From the NCBI RefSeq assembly GCF_003403015.1, contig NZ_QURL01000002.1:496001-560000 (forward strand): a stretch of 64,000 bases of DNA, in the 5' to 3' direction. A program made the position numbers and the translations under genes. This stretch comes from Fulvimarina endophytica (GTDB lineage Bacteria; Pseudomonadota; Alphaproteobacteria; Rhizobiales; Rhizobiaceae). The notes under the pieces were generated by a model. It worked only from the letters and a program-made list of their open reading frames with translations. It did not search any database and had not been told where the DNA came from. Below, in pieces: positions 21,120 to 29,750 of the stretch; the first letter of the stretch is position 1; each line of letters begins with the position of its first letter.

Positions 21120-21336
21120 GGGGGGCGAGCCGGACTGTCCTGTTGAAGAGCGAACCGACAATCTGAACCTCTGCGATCCGGCGGAGGTTCCGGCAGGGTG
21201 TCCGATTGCCACGGCTCTGAAGCCTCATGGGATAGCGAGGGCCTGCGCGGTCCGGTCGCGGCTGGGCTCTCGTCTTGCCGGAACCAGTCGCCACGCCGCC
21301 GGCTTAATCACCCGACGACAATCGGAGACCAATCGC

Positions 21337-21558
21337 ATGGTGGCATATCGAAAGGGCGAATACGTCGCCTGGAACTGGGGCAACGGAACGGCCAAGGGCA
21401 AGGTGAAGGACCACTGGGCCGAGGAAGTGACGAAGACGATCGACGGCAGCGAGATCACCCGCAAGGGCGAGGAGGGCAACGAAGCCTTTCTCATCGAGCA
21501 GGACGATGGCTCTCAGGTCATGAAGCTCGCCTCCGAGCTCCACAAGCCTGAGGACTGA
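21337..21558 (+). CDS. DUF2945 / HVA1-type small protein
   Basis: A 73-residue protein with the layout of the DUF2945 family: an N-terminal KGEYVAWNWGNGTAKGKV (a Tudor-like beta segment), ITRKGEEGNEAFLIEQ, and KLASELHKPED at the end. It is a known small cytoplasmic family whose role is unknown; it is often found in rhizobia. ATG 21337 follows CGGAGA by several bases. A longer frame upstream to 21118 has no conserved sequence. Divergent from topoisomerase IB. Confidence 0.86.
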   Translation: MVAYRKGEYVAWNWGNGTAKGKVKDHWAEEVTKTIDGSEITRKGEEGNEAFLIEQDDGSQVMKLASELHKPED

Positions 21559-21569
21559 TCGCATGACCG

Positions 21570-21607
21570 CCGGGCCCGCTCGATCCTCGAAGGGAGAGCG
21601 GGCCCGG
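21570..21607. terminator. Bidirectional terminator between DUF2945 gene and antiporter
   Basis: A perfect 12-bp stem: CCGGGCCCGCTC (21570-21581) and GAGCGGGCCCGG (21596-21607), with a 14-base loop. It lies between two convergent genes; T runs are short on both sides. Confidence 0.72.
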
Positions 21608-21614
21608 TTCCGTA

Positions 21615-23513
21615 TCAGCGCTGCGCGGTCTTCCGGAAGCTCATCCGCCGTCCCCTGAAGGGCCTTCCGCGCCGCCGCCGGCGTGGTGCGTCCTCGTCGA
21701 TTATCCCGCCCTTGTCGTCGTTCTCGTCCGCGCCGTCGTCGACGGCCTGGAGGGCCGCATGGGGCTCGACGAGGGGTTCGGGCTTCACCGCGCGCGTGGT
21801 GATCATGTCGGCGCCCGCATGGGTTCCCTCGGCTTCCTGGAGCTTCAGGCGCTTCAGGTCGCGCTGGCGAACGTCGTCGACGATGCGGTTCGACAACTCG
21901 TCCTCGACGCCGAGGGAGCGAAGGGTCGCATTGCCGAAGGAGAGGGCTGATTCCACCGTCTCCCGGATCTCGTAGTCGACGCCGCGCGCGCGCAGCGAGA
22001 GCGCATGGCCGCGATCATAGGCGCGGACATAAAGCTTGACGTTCGGAAACTCCTCCCGGATCAGGTCGACGACCCGGTCCGTCGTCTCCCGCTTGTTGGT
22101 GCAGACCGCGACGAGCTTGGCGCGGCGGATGCCCGAGGCTTCCAGAACATCCTTGCGCATGCCCGAGCCGAAGAAGATGCGGAAACCGAACTGGTTGGCG
22201 CTGCGGATCCGTTCGGCGGACGAATCGAGGATCGTCACGTCGCGCCCGCTCGACAGAAGCACCTGGGCGACGATCTGCCCGAAGCGGGAAAAGCCGATGA
22301 GCAGCACGTCCGATCCCGCATCGGCGAAATCCTCGTCCATCTCTTCCTCATCCTCCTCCTCGTCCCGATCGACCAGACGGCTCGCAATGGCCGTGGAAAG
22401 CGGCGTCAGCATCATCGAAAGGGTCGTGATCGCGATGAGGAGCGAAGCGGTCTCGCTCGAGAAGATCGCCGATGCGCTGGCGGCCGAGAAGATGACGAAG
22501 CCGAATTCGCCGGCTTGGGACAGGAGGCCGGCTACCCGGACCGAACCGTCGTGGCGGTTTCCGAGAAGTCGGGAGAGGCTGTAGAGGAGCCCGGCCTTCG
22601 TGATCATCAGAAGCGGCGCTGCGACGAGGAGGATCGGCCAGCCGCTCGCCAGCACCGAGAGGTCGATGGACAGGCCGACGCCGATGAAGAAGAGGCCGAG
22701 CAGCAGGCCGCGAAACGGCTCGATATTGGCCTCCAGCTCGTGCCGATAGCTCGATTCGGCGAGGAGGACGCCGGCGATGAACGCGCCCATCGCCATGGAG
22801 AAGCCGGCCGCCGCCATCAGCATGGCCGAGCCGAGGACGACGAAGAGCGCGGCGCCCAGCATCACTTCGCGCGCGCCGGCCGAGGCCATGATGCGGAACA
22901 GGGGATTGAGAAGATAACGACCGCCGACGACGAGGGCGAGAACGGCACCGATCGAGACCGCGACCTCGCTGAGGGTGATTTCGGTGTCGGAGGAATAGGG
23001 CGCGAGAAAGGGCAGGGCGGCGAGGATCGGAACGACCGCCAGATCCTGGAAGAGAAGGACGGAGAAGGCGGCCTGTCCGTGCCGCGTGTTGGTTTCGCCC
23101 CGTTCCTCCAGAAGCTGCAGGCCGAAGGCGGTGGACGAGAGGGCAAGGCCGAGGCCGATCACGGCGGCGGCGGGAACGGAGAAACCGAAGGCCCAGACGA
23201 GCGCCCCGATCGGCAGGGCCGTCACCACCACCTGGGCGGCGCCGAGGCCGAAGATCTGGGTGCGCAGAGCCCAGAGCCGCGAGAGCTTCAGCTCGAGGCC
23301 GATGATGAACAGGAGGAAGACGACGCCGAGTTCGCCGATATGGAGGACCGCCTCGCCGTCGTGGATGAGCCCGAGCAGCGGACCCATGGCGATGCCGGCG
23401 AAGAGATATCCGAGCACGGTTCCAAGGCCGAGGCGCTTGAACAGCGTGCCCGCCAGAATGCCGCCCCCGAGCAGGAGAATGATCTCGAGGAAGAGAGTAT
23501 TTGCGTGTTCCAC
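21615..23513 (-). CDS. CPA2-family monovalent cation:proton antiporter with RCK domain (KefB/YbaL type)
   Basis: A membrane antiporter of 632 residues. About 12 hydrophobic segments cover residues 5-385, with family stretches FLLFIIGLELKLSRLW and LLSQAGEFGFVIF. An acidic linker (DRDEEEDEEEMDEDF) leads into a TrkA-N/RCK nucleotide-binding domain with the loop GFSRFGQIVAQ. Conserved HVLL-like and GYxxR features of this domain are recognisable. The protein ends in a strongly basic tail (PRRRRRGRPFRGRR). It likely exchanges K+ or Na+ for protons under control of a bound nucleotide; the cation cannot be read from sequence. Confidence 0.9.
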   Translation of the reverse strand: MEHANTLFLEIILLLGGGILAGTLFKRLGLGTVLGYLFAGIAMGPLLGLIHDGEAVLHIGELGVVFLLFIIGLELKLSRLWALRTQIFGLGAAQVVVTALPIGALVWAFGFSVPAAAVIGLGLALSSTAFGLQLLEERGETNTRHGQAAFSVLLFQDLAVVPILAALPFLAPYSSDTEITLSEVAVSIGAVLALVVGGRYLLNPLFRIMASAGAREVMLGAALFVVLGSAMLMAAAGFSMAMGAFIAGVLLAESSYRHELEANIEPFRGLLLGLFFIGVGLSIDLSVLASGWPILLVAAPLLMITKAGLLYSLSRLLGNRHDGSVRVAGLLSQAGEFGFVIFSAASASAIFSSETASLLIAITTLSMMLTPLSTAIASRLVDRDEEEDEEEMDEDFADAGSDVLLIGFSRFGQIVAQVLLSSGRDVTILDSSAERIRSANQFGFRIFFGSGMRKDVLEASGIRRAKLVAVCTNKRETTDRVVDLIREEFPNVKLYVRAYDRGHALSLRARGVDYEIRETVESALSFGNATLRSLGVEDELSNRIVDDVRQRDLKRLKLQEAEGTHAGADMITTRAVKPEPLVEPHAALQAVDDGADENDDKGGIIDEDAPRRRRRGRPFRGRRMSFRKTAQR

Positions 23514-23691
23514 GATCCGTCCGCCGGTGAGGGTGCCGTATTGCCAGTCTAGCTGACCGCTTGGCCGGCCGTGAAGCCTTGATGGGGGAACGGTCCGGCA
23601 ATAGATGCGAGACCTACGCGTTTCATCGCCGTCGGGCTATGCCTGCCGTCGGCGACACGTCACAAACGGCCAGAGCACGGATCTCCATCCC

Positions 23692-25029
23692 ATGGATCAG
23701 AACACCACGCGGCTCCTGAGTGTCGCAGACAGCCTGCTCGAACGGGTTCTGAAGGCGGGCGCGAGCGCGGCGGACGTGGCGGTCGCGACATCGACCAGCA
23801 CCGGCGTCGAGGTTCGGCTCGGCAAGGTGGAGGAGACCGAGAGTTCGGAGACCGAAGGCATTTCGCTGCGCGTCTTCGTCGGACAGCGCGTCGCCTCGGT
23901 TTCCGGCGATACGCGATCGGACCTCCAGATGCTGGCCGAGCGGGCCGTGGCGATGGCCAAGGTCTCGCCGCCGGACGAGTTCGCGGGTCTCGCCGATCCC
24001 GAGCGTCACGCGACGGACATTCCCGATCTCGACCTGTTCGACCCGACCGACGTTACGCCCGACGAGATGCGCGACAGCGCCCTCGCCATGGAAGACGCCG
24101 CCCGCGCGGTTGCGGGCGTCACCAATTCCGGCGGCGCGAGTGCGAGCCGGGGGACGTCGAGCCTCGTTCTTGCGACGTCGAACGGGTTTCGCGGCCATCG
24201 CATGCGCTCCGGCTTCTCGCGCTCGGTCTCGGTTCTCGGCGGCGAAGGCACCGGCATGCAGCGCGATTACGATTTCGATTCGCGCATGCATTACGGCGAT
24301 CTGGAGGACCCCGAGACGATCGGCCGGCGGGCGGGAGAGCGCGTCGCAAGGCGCCTCGATCCCGGCGGAATGCCGACGGGGCGCGTTCCGGTGGTCTTCG
24401 ATCCTCGGGTGGCGCGGGGGCTCATCGCCAGTCTCGTCTCGGCCATCAATGGCGCGGCGATCGCGCGTGGCACGAGCTTCCTGAAGACGATGATGGACTG
24501 GCAGGTGCTGCCCGAAACGATGACGCTGACGGACGAGCCGACCCTCAGGCGCCGGCCGGGCTCGCGCCCCTTCGACGGCGAGGGCGTCTCGGGTGATCCG
24601 ATCACCCTCGTCGAGAACGGCATTCTCAGGAACTGGCTCCTCGATACGGCGACCGCGAAGGAACTCGGCCTCACCACCAATGGCCGCGCGGCGCGAATGG
24701 GCGCCGGTCTCTCGCCCTCCTCGACCAATGTGATCCTGACGCCGGGTTCGATGTCGCCGGCCGAACTGATCGCCGACACCGGCAAGGGGCTTTATGTCGA
24801 CGAACTCATCGGCCATGGCGCCAATCTCGTTACCGGCGACTACAGCCGTGGCGCGTCCGGCTTCCTGATCGAGAACGGCGAACTCACCCGGCCGGTCTCG
24901 GAGATCACCATTGCGGGCAATCTGAAGGACATGCTTCTTTCCCTGACGGCGGCCGACGATCTCGACACGCGGTTCTCGCTGGTCGCCCCGACCTTGCGCG
25001 TCGGTTCGATGACCGTTGCGGGGCGATGA
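23692..25029 (+). CDS. TldE/PmbA-type metallopeptidase subunit
   Basis: A 445-residue protein of the TldD/PmbA family. It lacks the HExxxH motif of the TldD subunit, so it is the TldE (PmbA) partner type, which together with TldD processes peptides such as microcins and modified precursors. Typical stretches are GISLRVFVGQRVASVSGD, RSGFSRSVSV and DYSRGASGFLIENGEL. ATG 23692 (MDQNTTRLL) is chosen; the frame is open to 23605. No tldD gene is in the window. The phosphatase gene follows directly. Confidence 0.9.
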   Translation: MDQNTTRLLSVADSLLERVLKAGASAADVAVATSTSTGVEVRLGKVEETESSETEGISLRVFVGQRVASVSGDTRSDLQMLAERAVAMAKVSPPDEFAGLADPERHATDIPDLDLFDPTDVTPDEMRDSALAMEDAARAVAGVTNSGGASASRGTSSLVLATSNGFRGHRMRSGFSRSVSVLGGEGTGMQRDYDFDSRMHYGDLEDPETIGRRAGERVARRLDPGGMPTGRVPVVFDPRVARGLIASLVSAINGAAIARGTSFLKTMMDWQVLPETMTLTDEPTLRRRPGSRPFDGEGVSGDPITLVENGILRNWLLDTATAKELGLTTNGRAARMGAGLSPSSTNVILTPGSMSPAELIADTGKGLYVDELIGHGANLVTGDYSRGASGFLIENGELTRPVSEITIAGNLKDMLLSLTAADDLDTRFSLVAPTLRVGSMTVAGR

Positions 25030-25036
25030 GACGCAA

Positions 25037-25852
25037 GTGAGCCAGACCCTTCCGTCAGAAACCGAGGAACTCGACCTTCTCGAGGACGCCGCGCGCGAAG
25101 CCGGTCGCATCGCCATGTCGTATTTCGGCAGGGATCCCGAAGTCTGGTGGAAGGCGAACGATTCGCCCGTTTCGGAAGGCGATTATGCCGTCGACAGTTA
25201 CCTCAAGGAGCGTCTTCTGAAGGCGCGCGCCGATTACGGCTGGGTGTCGGAGGAAAGCGTTCTGGACGGAACGGCCTCGACCGAGCACGAGGACCGGTTC
25301 TTCATCGTCGATCCGATCGACGGGACGCGCGCCTATCTGCGCGGCGATGCCACCTGGTGCGTCTCGATCGCGCTCGTCTCGGGCGACCGGCCCCTGGCCG
25401 GGGCCGTCTTTGCCCCGGTTCCCGGCGAGATGTTCACCGTGACCCGCTCGGGAGAGGCGCGCCTCAACGGCGAGCCGTGCCGGGCGGGAGCGGCGACCGA
25501 GGGGCATCCAATGAGCGTCGCCATGCCCGACCAGTTCCGCTCCGCGCTGCGCCGGCTCGATGCCGCCGGTCAGGAGAGGGTGAGCGCGCAGATCGGCGCG
25601 CCATCGCTCGCCTATCGCCTGTGTCAGGTCGCGGCCGGCAGGCTCGACGCCACCCTCGTTCGCCCGCGTGCCCACGACTGGGACATCGCGGCCGGCGATC
25701 TCCTTCTCGAAAAATCCGATGCCGCTCTCGTCGATTGCGCCGGGGAGGCGATCCGATATACGAGATCTGCAAAGAGACACGGCCTCCTCGTCGCTGCGTC
25801 GAAGGCCTCCTTGAGCGAGGCGCGCGAACTTGCCTCGGCGCTTTCGCGATGA
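25037..25852 (+). CDS. Inositol-monophosphatase family enzyme, CysQ-like
   Basis: A Mg2+-dependent phosphatase of about 271 residues. Metal-site motifs: EES (in WVSEESVLDG), DPIDGTRAYLRG and HDWDIAAGDLLL. KANDSPVSEGDYAVD at the N-end is like the KxDxSPVT element of 3'(2'),5'-bisphosphate nucleotidases (CysQ) and of histidinol-phosphatase-like members; which substrate it prefers is uncertain. Starts are TTG 25016 inside the previous gene or GTG 25037, eight bases after it; GTG is preferred. It heads the lipid A gene run. Confidence 0.86.
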   Translation: MSQTLPSETEELDLLEDAAREAGRIAMSYFGRDPEVWWKANDSPVSEGDYAVDSYLKERLLKARADYGWVSEESVLDGTASTEHEDRFFIVDPIDGTRAYLRGDATWCVSIALVSGDRPLAGAVFAPVPGEMFTVTRSGEARLNGEPCRAGAATEGHPMSVAMPDQFRSALRRLDAAGQERVSAQIGAPSLAYRLCQVAAGRLDATLVRPRAHDWDIAAGDLLLEKSDAALVDCAGEAIRYTRSAKRHGLLVAASKASLSEARELASALSR

Positions 25853-25938
25853 TGCCGCAAGATCGCCCGAGACCGTAACCACCGATCCTCCGGCTCGCCG
25901 GACGGAAAGCACCGCGAACGAAGCGAAGGCCAGACCCC

Positions 25939-26172
25939 ATGGAAGAACAGAAACCGAAACAGCTTCTCCACCTCGTATTCGGGGGCGAACTCGACGACCT
26001 GCAGGGGATCCAGTTCTCCGATCTCGACAATCTCGACATCGTGGGCATCTTCCCGAACTACGACAGCGCCCTGTCGGCGTGGCGGTCCAAGGCGCAGCAG
26101 ACGGTGGACAACGCCTCCATGCGCTATTTCATCGTCCACATGCATCGCCTTCTGACCCCAGAGAAAGCCTGA
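25939..26172 (+). CDS. DUF4170 small protein
   Basis: A 77-residue protein recognised as DUF4170. The core is HLVFGGELDDLQGIQFSDL followed by DIVGIFPNYDSALSAWRSKAQ and ending YFIVHMHRLLTPEKA. Function is unknown; in alphaproteobacteria the gene commonly sits in this same lipid A neighbourhood. No signal peptide or membrane segment. 24 bases separate it from the acyltransferase gene. Confidence 0.87.
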   Translation: MEEQKPKQLLHLVFGGELDDLQGIQFSDLDNLDIVGIFPNYDSALSAWRSKAQQTVDNASMRYFIVHMHRLLTPEKA

Positions 26173-26196
26173 GGAAACGGCGGCCGGGACGAGCGG

Positions 26197-26985
26197 ATGA
26201 ACGAGGGAGCCAAGCGGACGAACGCGCCGCATGCAGCCGAGCCGCGGGGGCGGGCCTTTGCCAAGCGCCTGCGCGCGCTGCGGCGCAAGTGGTTCCGCTC
26301 CGCCGGCCGCAGCGATGCGGCGAACTCGCTCGCAGGGTTCGCCATCTACCGGCTCCTGAGGTTCATCGAGCGCACGCAGAAGCCGGGAAACGACTTCGAA
26401 GCCGTTCGTCGTCTGATCTTCGACAATCATCCCGCGATCGTCGGCATGTGGCACGGCCAGCACCTGCTCGCGCCGATCTTCCGGCCGCGCGAACTCCCCT
26501 ATGTGGCGCTGCTCTCGCGCAATGCGGATGCCGAAATCAACGCACGGGTCGTCTCGCGCTTCGGCATCGACACGGTGCGCGGCTCGGGCGGCCGGGGCGG
26601 CGGCACGAAATCGGAAAAGGGCGGGGCGCGCGCGGTGATCGCCCTTCGCAAGGCGCTCAAAGCCGGCTCCGGCGTCTGCATGATCGCCGACGTGCCGAAG
26701 GGCACGCCGCGCGAGGCGGGATACGGCATCGTCACCCTCGCGCGCATCTCCGGCCGGCCCATCCTGCCGAGCGCGGCCGTCACCAGCCGGCGCCATGTGA
26801 TCCAGTCGTCCTGGGACCGCACGACCGTGCCCCTGCCGTTCGGGCGCATGGCCGTCGTGATCGGTGACCCGATCTACGTGCCGGCCGATGCGGACGAGGC
26901 GCTGATGGAGGCCAAGCGAAGCGAGGTCACCCGCGCCATCGAGGCGGCGAACGAAGAGGCGATCCGGATCGTGGAGAGAGCATGA
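26197..26985 (+). CDS. DUF374 lysophospholipid acyltransferase-like protein
   Basis: A 262-residue protein of the DUF374 type, related to the lipid A and glycerolipid acyltransferases. The HxxxxD-like site is HGQHLLAPIF (from MWHGQH), and the later block CMIADVPKGTPREAGYGIVTLARISG is family-typical. It probably transfers a fatty acyl chain to lipid A or a precursor at the inner membrane, in keeping with waaA and lpxK next door. The exact acyl acceptor is not known. The stop overlaps waaA by four bases. Confidence 0.84.
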   Translation: MNEGAKRTNAPHAAEPRGRAFAKRLRALRRKWFRSAGRSDAANSLAGFAIYRLLRFIERTQKPGNDFEAVRRLIFDNHPAIVGMWHGQHLLAPIFRPRELPYVALLSRNADAEINARVVSRFGIDTVRGSGGRGGGTKSEKGGARAVIALRKALKAGSGVCMIADVPKGTPREAGYGIVTLARISGRPILPSAAVTSRRHVIQSSWDRTTVPLPFGRMAVVIGDPIYVPADADEALMEAKRSEVTRAIEAANEEAIRIVERA

Positions 26986-28316
26986 GCGACGGCAAGGCAC
27001 GCGCCCTCCTGTCCGCCTACAGGTTTCTCGGATCGGTGGTCTCGCCGGCCCTGCGCCCCTACGTCTCCTATCGCACGCGTCTGGGCAAGGAGGACGGTGC
27101 GCGCAAGCGCGAGCGGTTCGGACATGCCTCGGCCAAGCGCCCAGAGGGCGTGCCGCTCGTCTGGATCCATGCCGCGAGCGTCGGCGAGACGCTGGCGGTC
27201 GCGCCGATGGCCCGTCTCATCGCCGAAGAGGGACCGCAGGTGCTGATGACCACCGGCACGCGGACATCGGCCGAGATCGTCGAGACCCGGTTCTCGGACT
27301 GGCTGATCCATCAATATGTCCCGCTCGACGTGAAGTCGGCGGTCGGGCGCTTCCTCGATCACTGGCAGCCGGATCTCGCGATCTTCGCCGAAAGCGAGTT
27401 GTGGCCGAACACGCTCAATGAATTGTCGGCCCGCCGCGTGCCCCAGGTGCTCGTCAATGCCCGCCTGTCCGATCGCTCCTTCGAGCGCTGGAAGAAGGCC
27501 CATTGGTTCGCCGAGGCGCTGATCGAGAATTTCGCGCTCATCGTCGCCCAGTCCGAGGTCGATGCGGAGCGCTATCGGCGCCTCGGGGCCGGCTCGGTGA
27601 CGGTCGTCGGCAATCTGAAGGCCGATAGCGAGGCGCCGGGCTGCGATCCCGCCATCCTCGCCGAGATCGCCCCGGTCATCGACCGGCGCCCGGTCTGGGC
27701 GGCGCTCTCGACCCATCCGGGCGAGGAACTGATCGCGGCGACCTGCCATATCGGGCTGAAGCGGCGCCACCGGGGGCTTCTCACCGTCATCGTTCCGCGC
27801 CATGCCGATCGGGGTGACGCGATCGCCGAGGAACTGCGTTCGGTCGGCTTGAAGGTCGCCCAGCGCTCCAAGGGCGAGATGCCGGGCGAGGGCATCGATA
27901 TCTATCTCGGCGACACCATGGGCGAGATGGGCCTCTATCTCGAACTCTCGAAGATCGCCTTCATCGGCAAGTCGCTGACAGGCGAGGGCGGCCAGAACCC
28001 GCTCGAGCCGGCGATGCTCGGACGTGCGATCCTGTCGGGACGCTATGTGCAGAATTTCCGGGAGGTCTACCAGACACTCGCCGAGGGCGGGGCCTGCGTC
28101 ATTCTCAAGGACGAGACCGGCCTGACCCGTGAGGTGGATGCGCTTCTATCCTCGCCGGACCGGCGCGCGGACATGGGGGAGGCGGCGCGCGCCTGCGTCT
28201 CGACCATGCGCGGCGCCAAGGAGCGCACGATGAAGGCGCTTTCGCCCTTCATCAATCCGCTCAAGGTGGCGATCAGCCTGGACCGCCGCTCCGATGTCGG
28301 ACGCCCGCGCCCATGA
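26982..28316 (+). CDS. waaA: 3-deoxy-D-manno-octulosonic acid transferase WaaA
   Basis: Adds Kdo sugars to lipid IVA, linking lipid A to the core. The 444 residues show the N-terminal membrane-associated part, IHAASVGET (conserved Glu of the active site in SVGE), ESELWPN, and the C-terminal nucleotide-sugar region with KSLTGEGGQNPLEPA. ATG 26982 overlaps the previous stop (ATGA) and the gene overlaps lpxK in the same way, so acyltransferase-waaA-lpxK is one translational unit. Confidence 0.96.
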   Translation: MSDGKARALLSAYRFLGSVVSPALRPYVSYRTRLGKEDGARKRERFGHASAKRPEGVPLVWIHAASVGETLAVAPMARLIAEEGPQVLMTTGTRTSAEIVETRFSDWLIHQYVPLDVKSAVGRFLDHWQPDLAIFAESELWPNTLNELSARRVPQVLVNARLSDRSFERWKKAHWFAEALIENFALIVAQSEVDAERYRRLGAGSVTVVGNLKADSEAPGCDPAILAEIAPVIDRRPVWAALSTHPGEELIAATCHIGLKRRHRGLLTVIVPRHADRGDAIAEELRSVGLKVAQRSKGEMPGEGIDIYLGDTMGEMGLYLELSKIAFIGKSLTGEGGQNPLEPAMLGRAILSGRYVQNFREVYQTLAEGGACVILKDETGLTREVDALLSSPDRRADMGEAARACVSTMRGAKERTMKALSPFINPLKVAISLDRRSDVGRPRP

Positions 28317-29353
28317 CGGGGCTGCGCCTGAAGGCTCCAAACTTCTGGTGGACGGCGCCTTCGACGCCCTCCGCACTGCTAGCGCCGGCAGCCCTCGTCT
28401 ATGGCGCGGTCGCCGCCCGGAACCTCGATCGCGGCAGGCGGGCCGATCTCGGCGTTCCGGTCCTCTGCATCGGCAATCTGACGGTCGGCGGCGCCGGCAA
28501 GACGCCGACGGCGATGGCGCTCGGAAAGGCCGCGATCGCGCTCGGGCGCAAGCCGGGCTTCGTCTCGCGCGGTTACCGGCGGCGCGGCCGCTCGCCGCTT
28601 CTCGTCGACCCTCAGGCGCAGGATGCGGCCGCGACCGGCGACGAACCGCAGCTTCTTGCCGGGATTGCCCCGACGGCTGTCGGCGCGAACCGCAAGAAAG
28701 CCGCCGAACGGCTGATATCGGAATGCGGATGCGATCTCGTCATCATGGACGACGGCTTCCAGAGTGCGCAGCTGGCGATGGATTACGCGCTCATCGCCGT
28801 CGATGCCCGGCGCGGGCTCGGAAACTGGCGCGTCTTTCCCGCAGGTCCCCTGCGCGCGCCTTTGAAGACCCAGCTCGTCCACGCCTCGGCGATCCTCCTC
28901 ATCGGCAAGGGCGAGGCGGGATCGGCGGTCGCGAGCGAATCGGCGCGTTCCAACCACACGACCTACAGGGCGCATCTCGCCCCGATCGATGCCGACCGGT
29001 TCGACGGCATGCGTGTCCTCGCTTTCGCCGGCATCGCCGACCCGCAGAAATTCGTCGAAACCCTGAAGGCCTGCGGCGCGAAGGTGGAGCGCAGCCTCGG
29101 CTTTCCCGATCACCATCCCTACGACGCGAACGATATCGCGCGTCTGTCGCAGGAGGCGTGGGGACACGGATTGCAGCTGGTGACGACGGCCAAGGACGCG
29201 GTTCGCCTGCGCAGCGGTCCCGAGGCCTCGCGCATGTTCCTGAAGGAATGCGAGGTCCTCGACGTGGCGCTCGCCTTCGAGGCCGAAGACACGGCGAAAT
29301 CGATCATCCGCCAGACGCTCGCGAACTTCCACCGGCGGCGTTACGGCGTCTGA
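28313..29353 (+). CDS. lpxK: Tetraacyldisaccharide 4'-kinase LpxK
   Basis: Phosphorylates the 4' position of the lipid A disaccharide to give lipid IVA. The P-loop is VGGAGKTPTA; other family stretches are FVSRGYRRRG and LVIMDDGFQSAQL (the DDGFQ motif). 346 residues is normal. It is membrane-associated at the cytoplasmic face. Last gene of the lipid A run, overlapping waaA by four bases and convergent with the DUF2093 gene. Confidence 0.97.
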   Translation: MTGLRLKAPNFWWTAPSTPSALLAPAALVYGAVAARNLDRGRRADLGVPVLCIGNLTVGGAGKTPTAMALGKAAIALGRKPGFVSRGYRRRGRSPLLVDPQAQDAAATGDEPQLLAGIAPTAVGANRKKAAERLISECGCDLVIMDDGFQSAQLAMDYALIAVDARRGLGNWRVFPAGPLRAPLKTQLVHASAILLIGKGEAGSAVASESARSNHTTYRAHLAPIDADRFDGMRVLAFAGIADPQKFVETLKACGAKVERSLGFPDHHPYDANDIARLSQEAWGHGLQLVTTAKDAVRLRSGPEASRMFLKECEVLDVALAFEAEDTAKSIIRQTLANFHRRRYGV

Positions 29354-29363
29354 GGCAAACCGT

Positions 29364-29579
29364 TCAGGCCTTGCCGGCGCGAACCTGCTTCTCGCGTTCG
29401 AAGACCGCTTCGGCGTCCCGGTAAGCTTCCTGGCGCTCGACGCTCCAGTATTTCAGGAGATCGAGGGGGATCGCATCGCCGGTGACGGCACAGCGCACGA
29501 AGGCGCCGGTCTTCACCACCTGAAAATCGGGCGTGCCGTATTTCAGCTTGGCTTCGCCGCCGGGGTCCATCCTGTTCAT
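29364..29579 (-). CDS. DUF2093 small protein
   Basis: A 71-residue protein of the alphaproteobacterial DUF2093 family: EAKLKYGTPDFQVVKTGAFV, CAVTGDAIPLDLLKYW and SVERQEAY. The single CAVTG cysteine and the aromatic residues look like a small zinc-less rubredoxin-type fold, but no function is known. The open frame extends to 29711, yet the family begins at MNRMDPGGE, so ATG 29579 is used. It usually sits next to lpxK. Confidence 0.85.
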   Translation of the reverse strand: MNRMDPGGEAKLKYGTPDFQVVKTGAFVRCAVTGDAIPLDLLKYWSVERQEAYRDAEAVFEREKQVRAGKA

Positions 29580-29750
29580 CACGTTCCGCATTCCTGTCGC
29601 ATGGCGCGTCGAAAACGGCTCGAGAGCCGTCGGGGTCGCGGCCGGGCCTACTTTCATCGCAAGACCCCTCTGATCGAAGCGCGATTTAAGCCTTCCGGAC
29701 CCGGTATGCAAATCATGGAGCAGGCCGATCGATCCGGGCGGCCTCGATCT

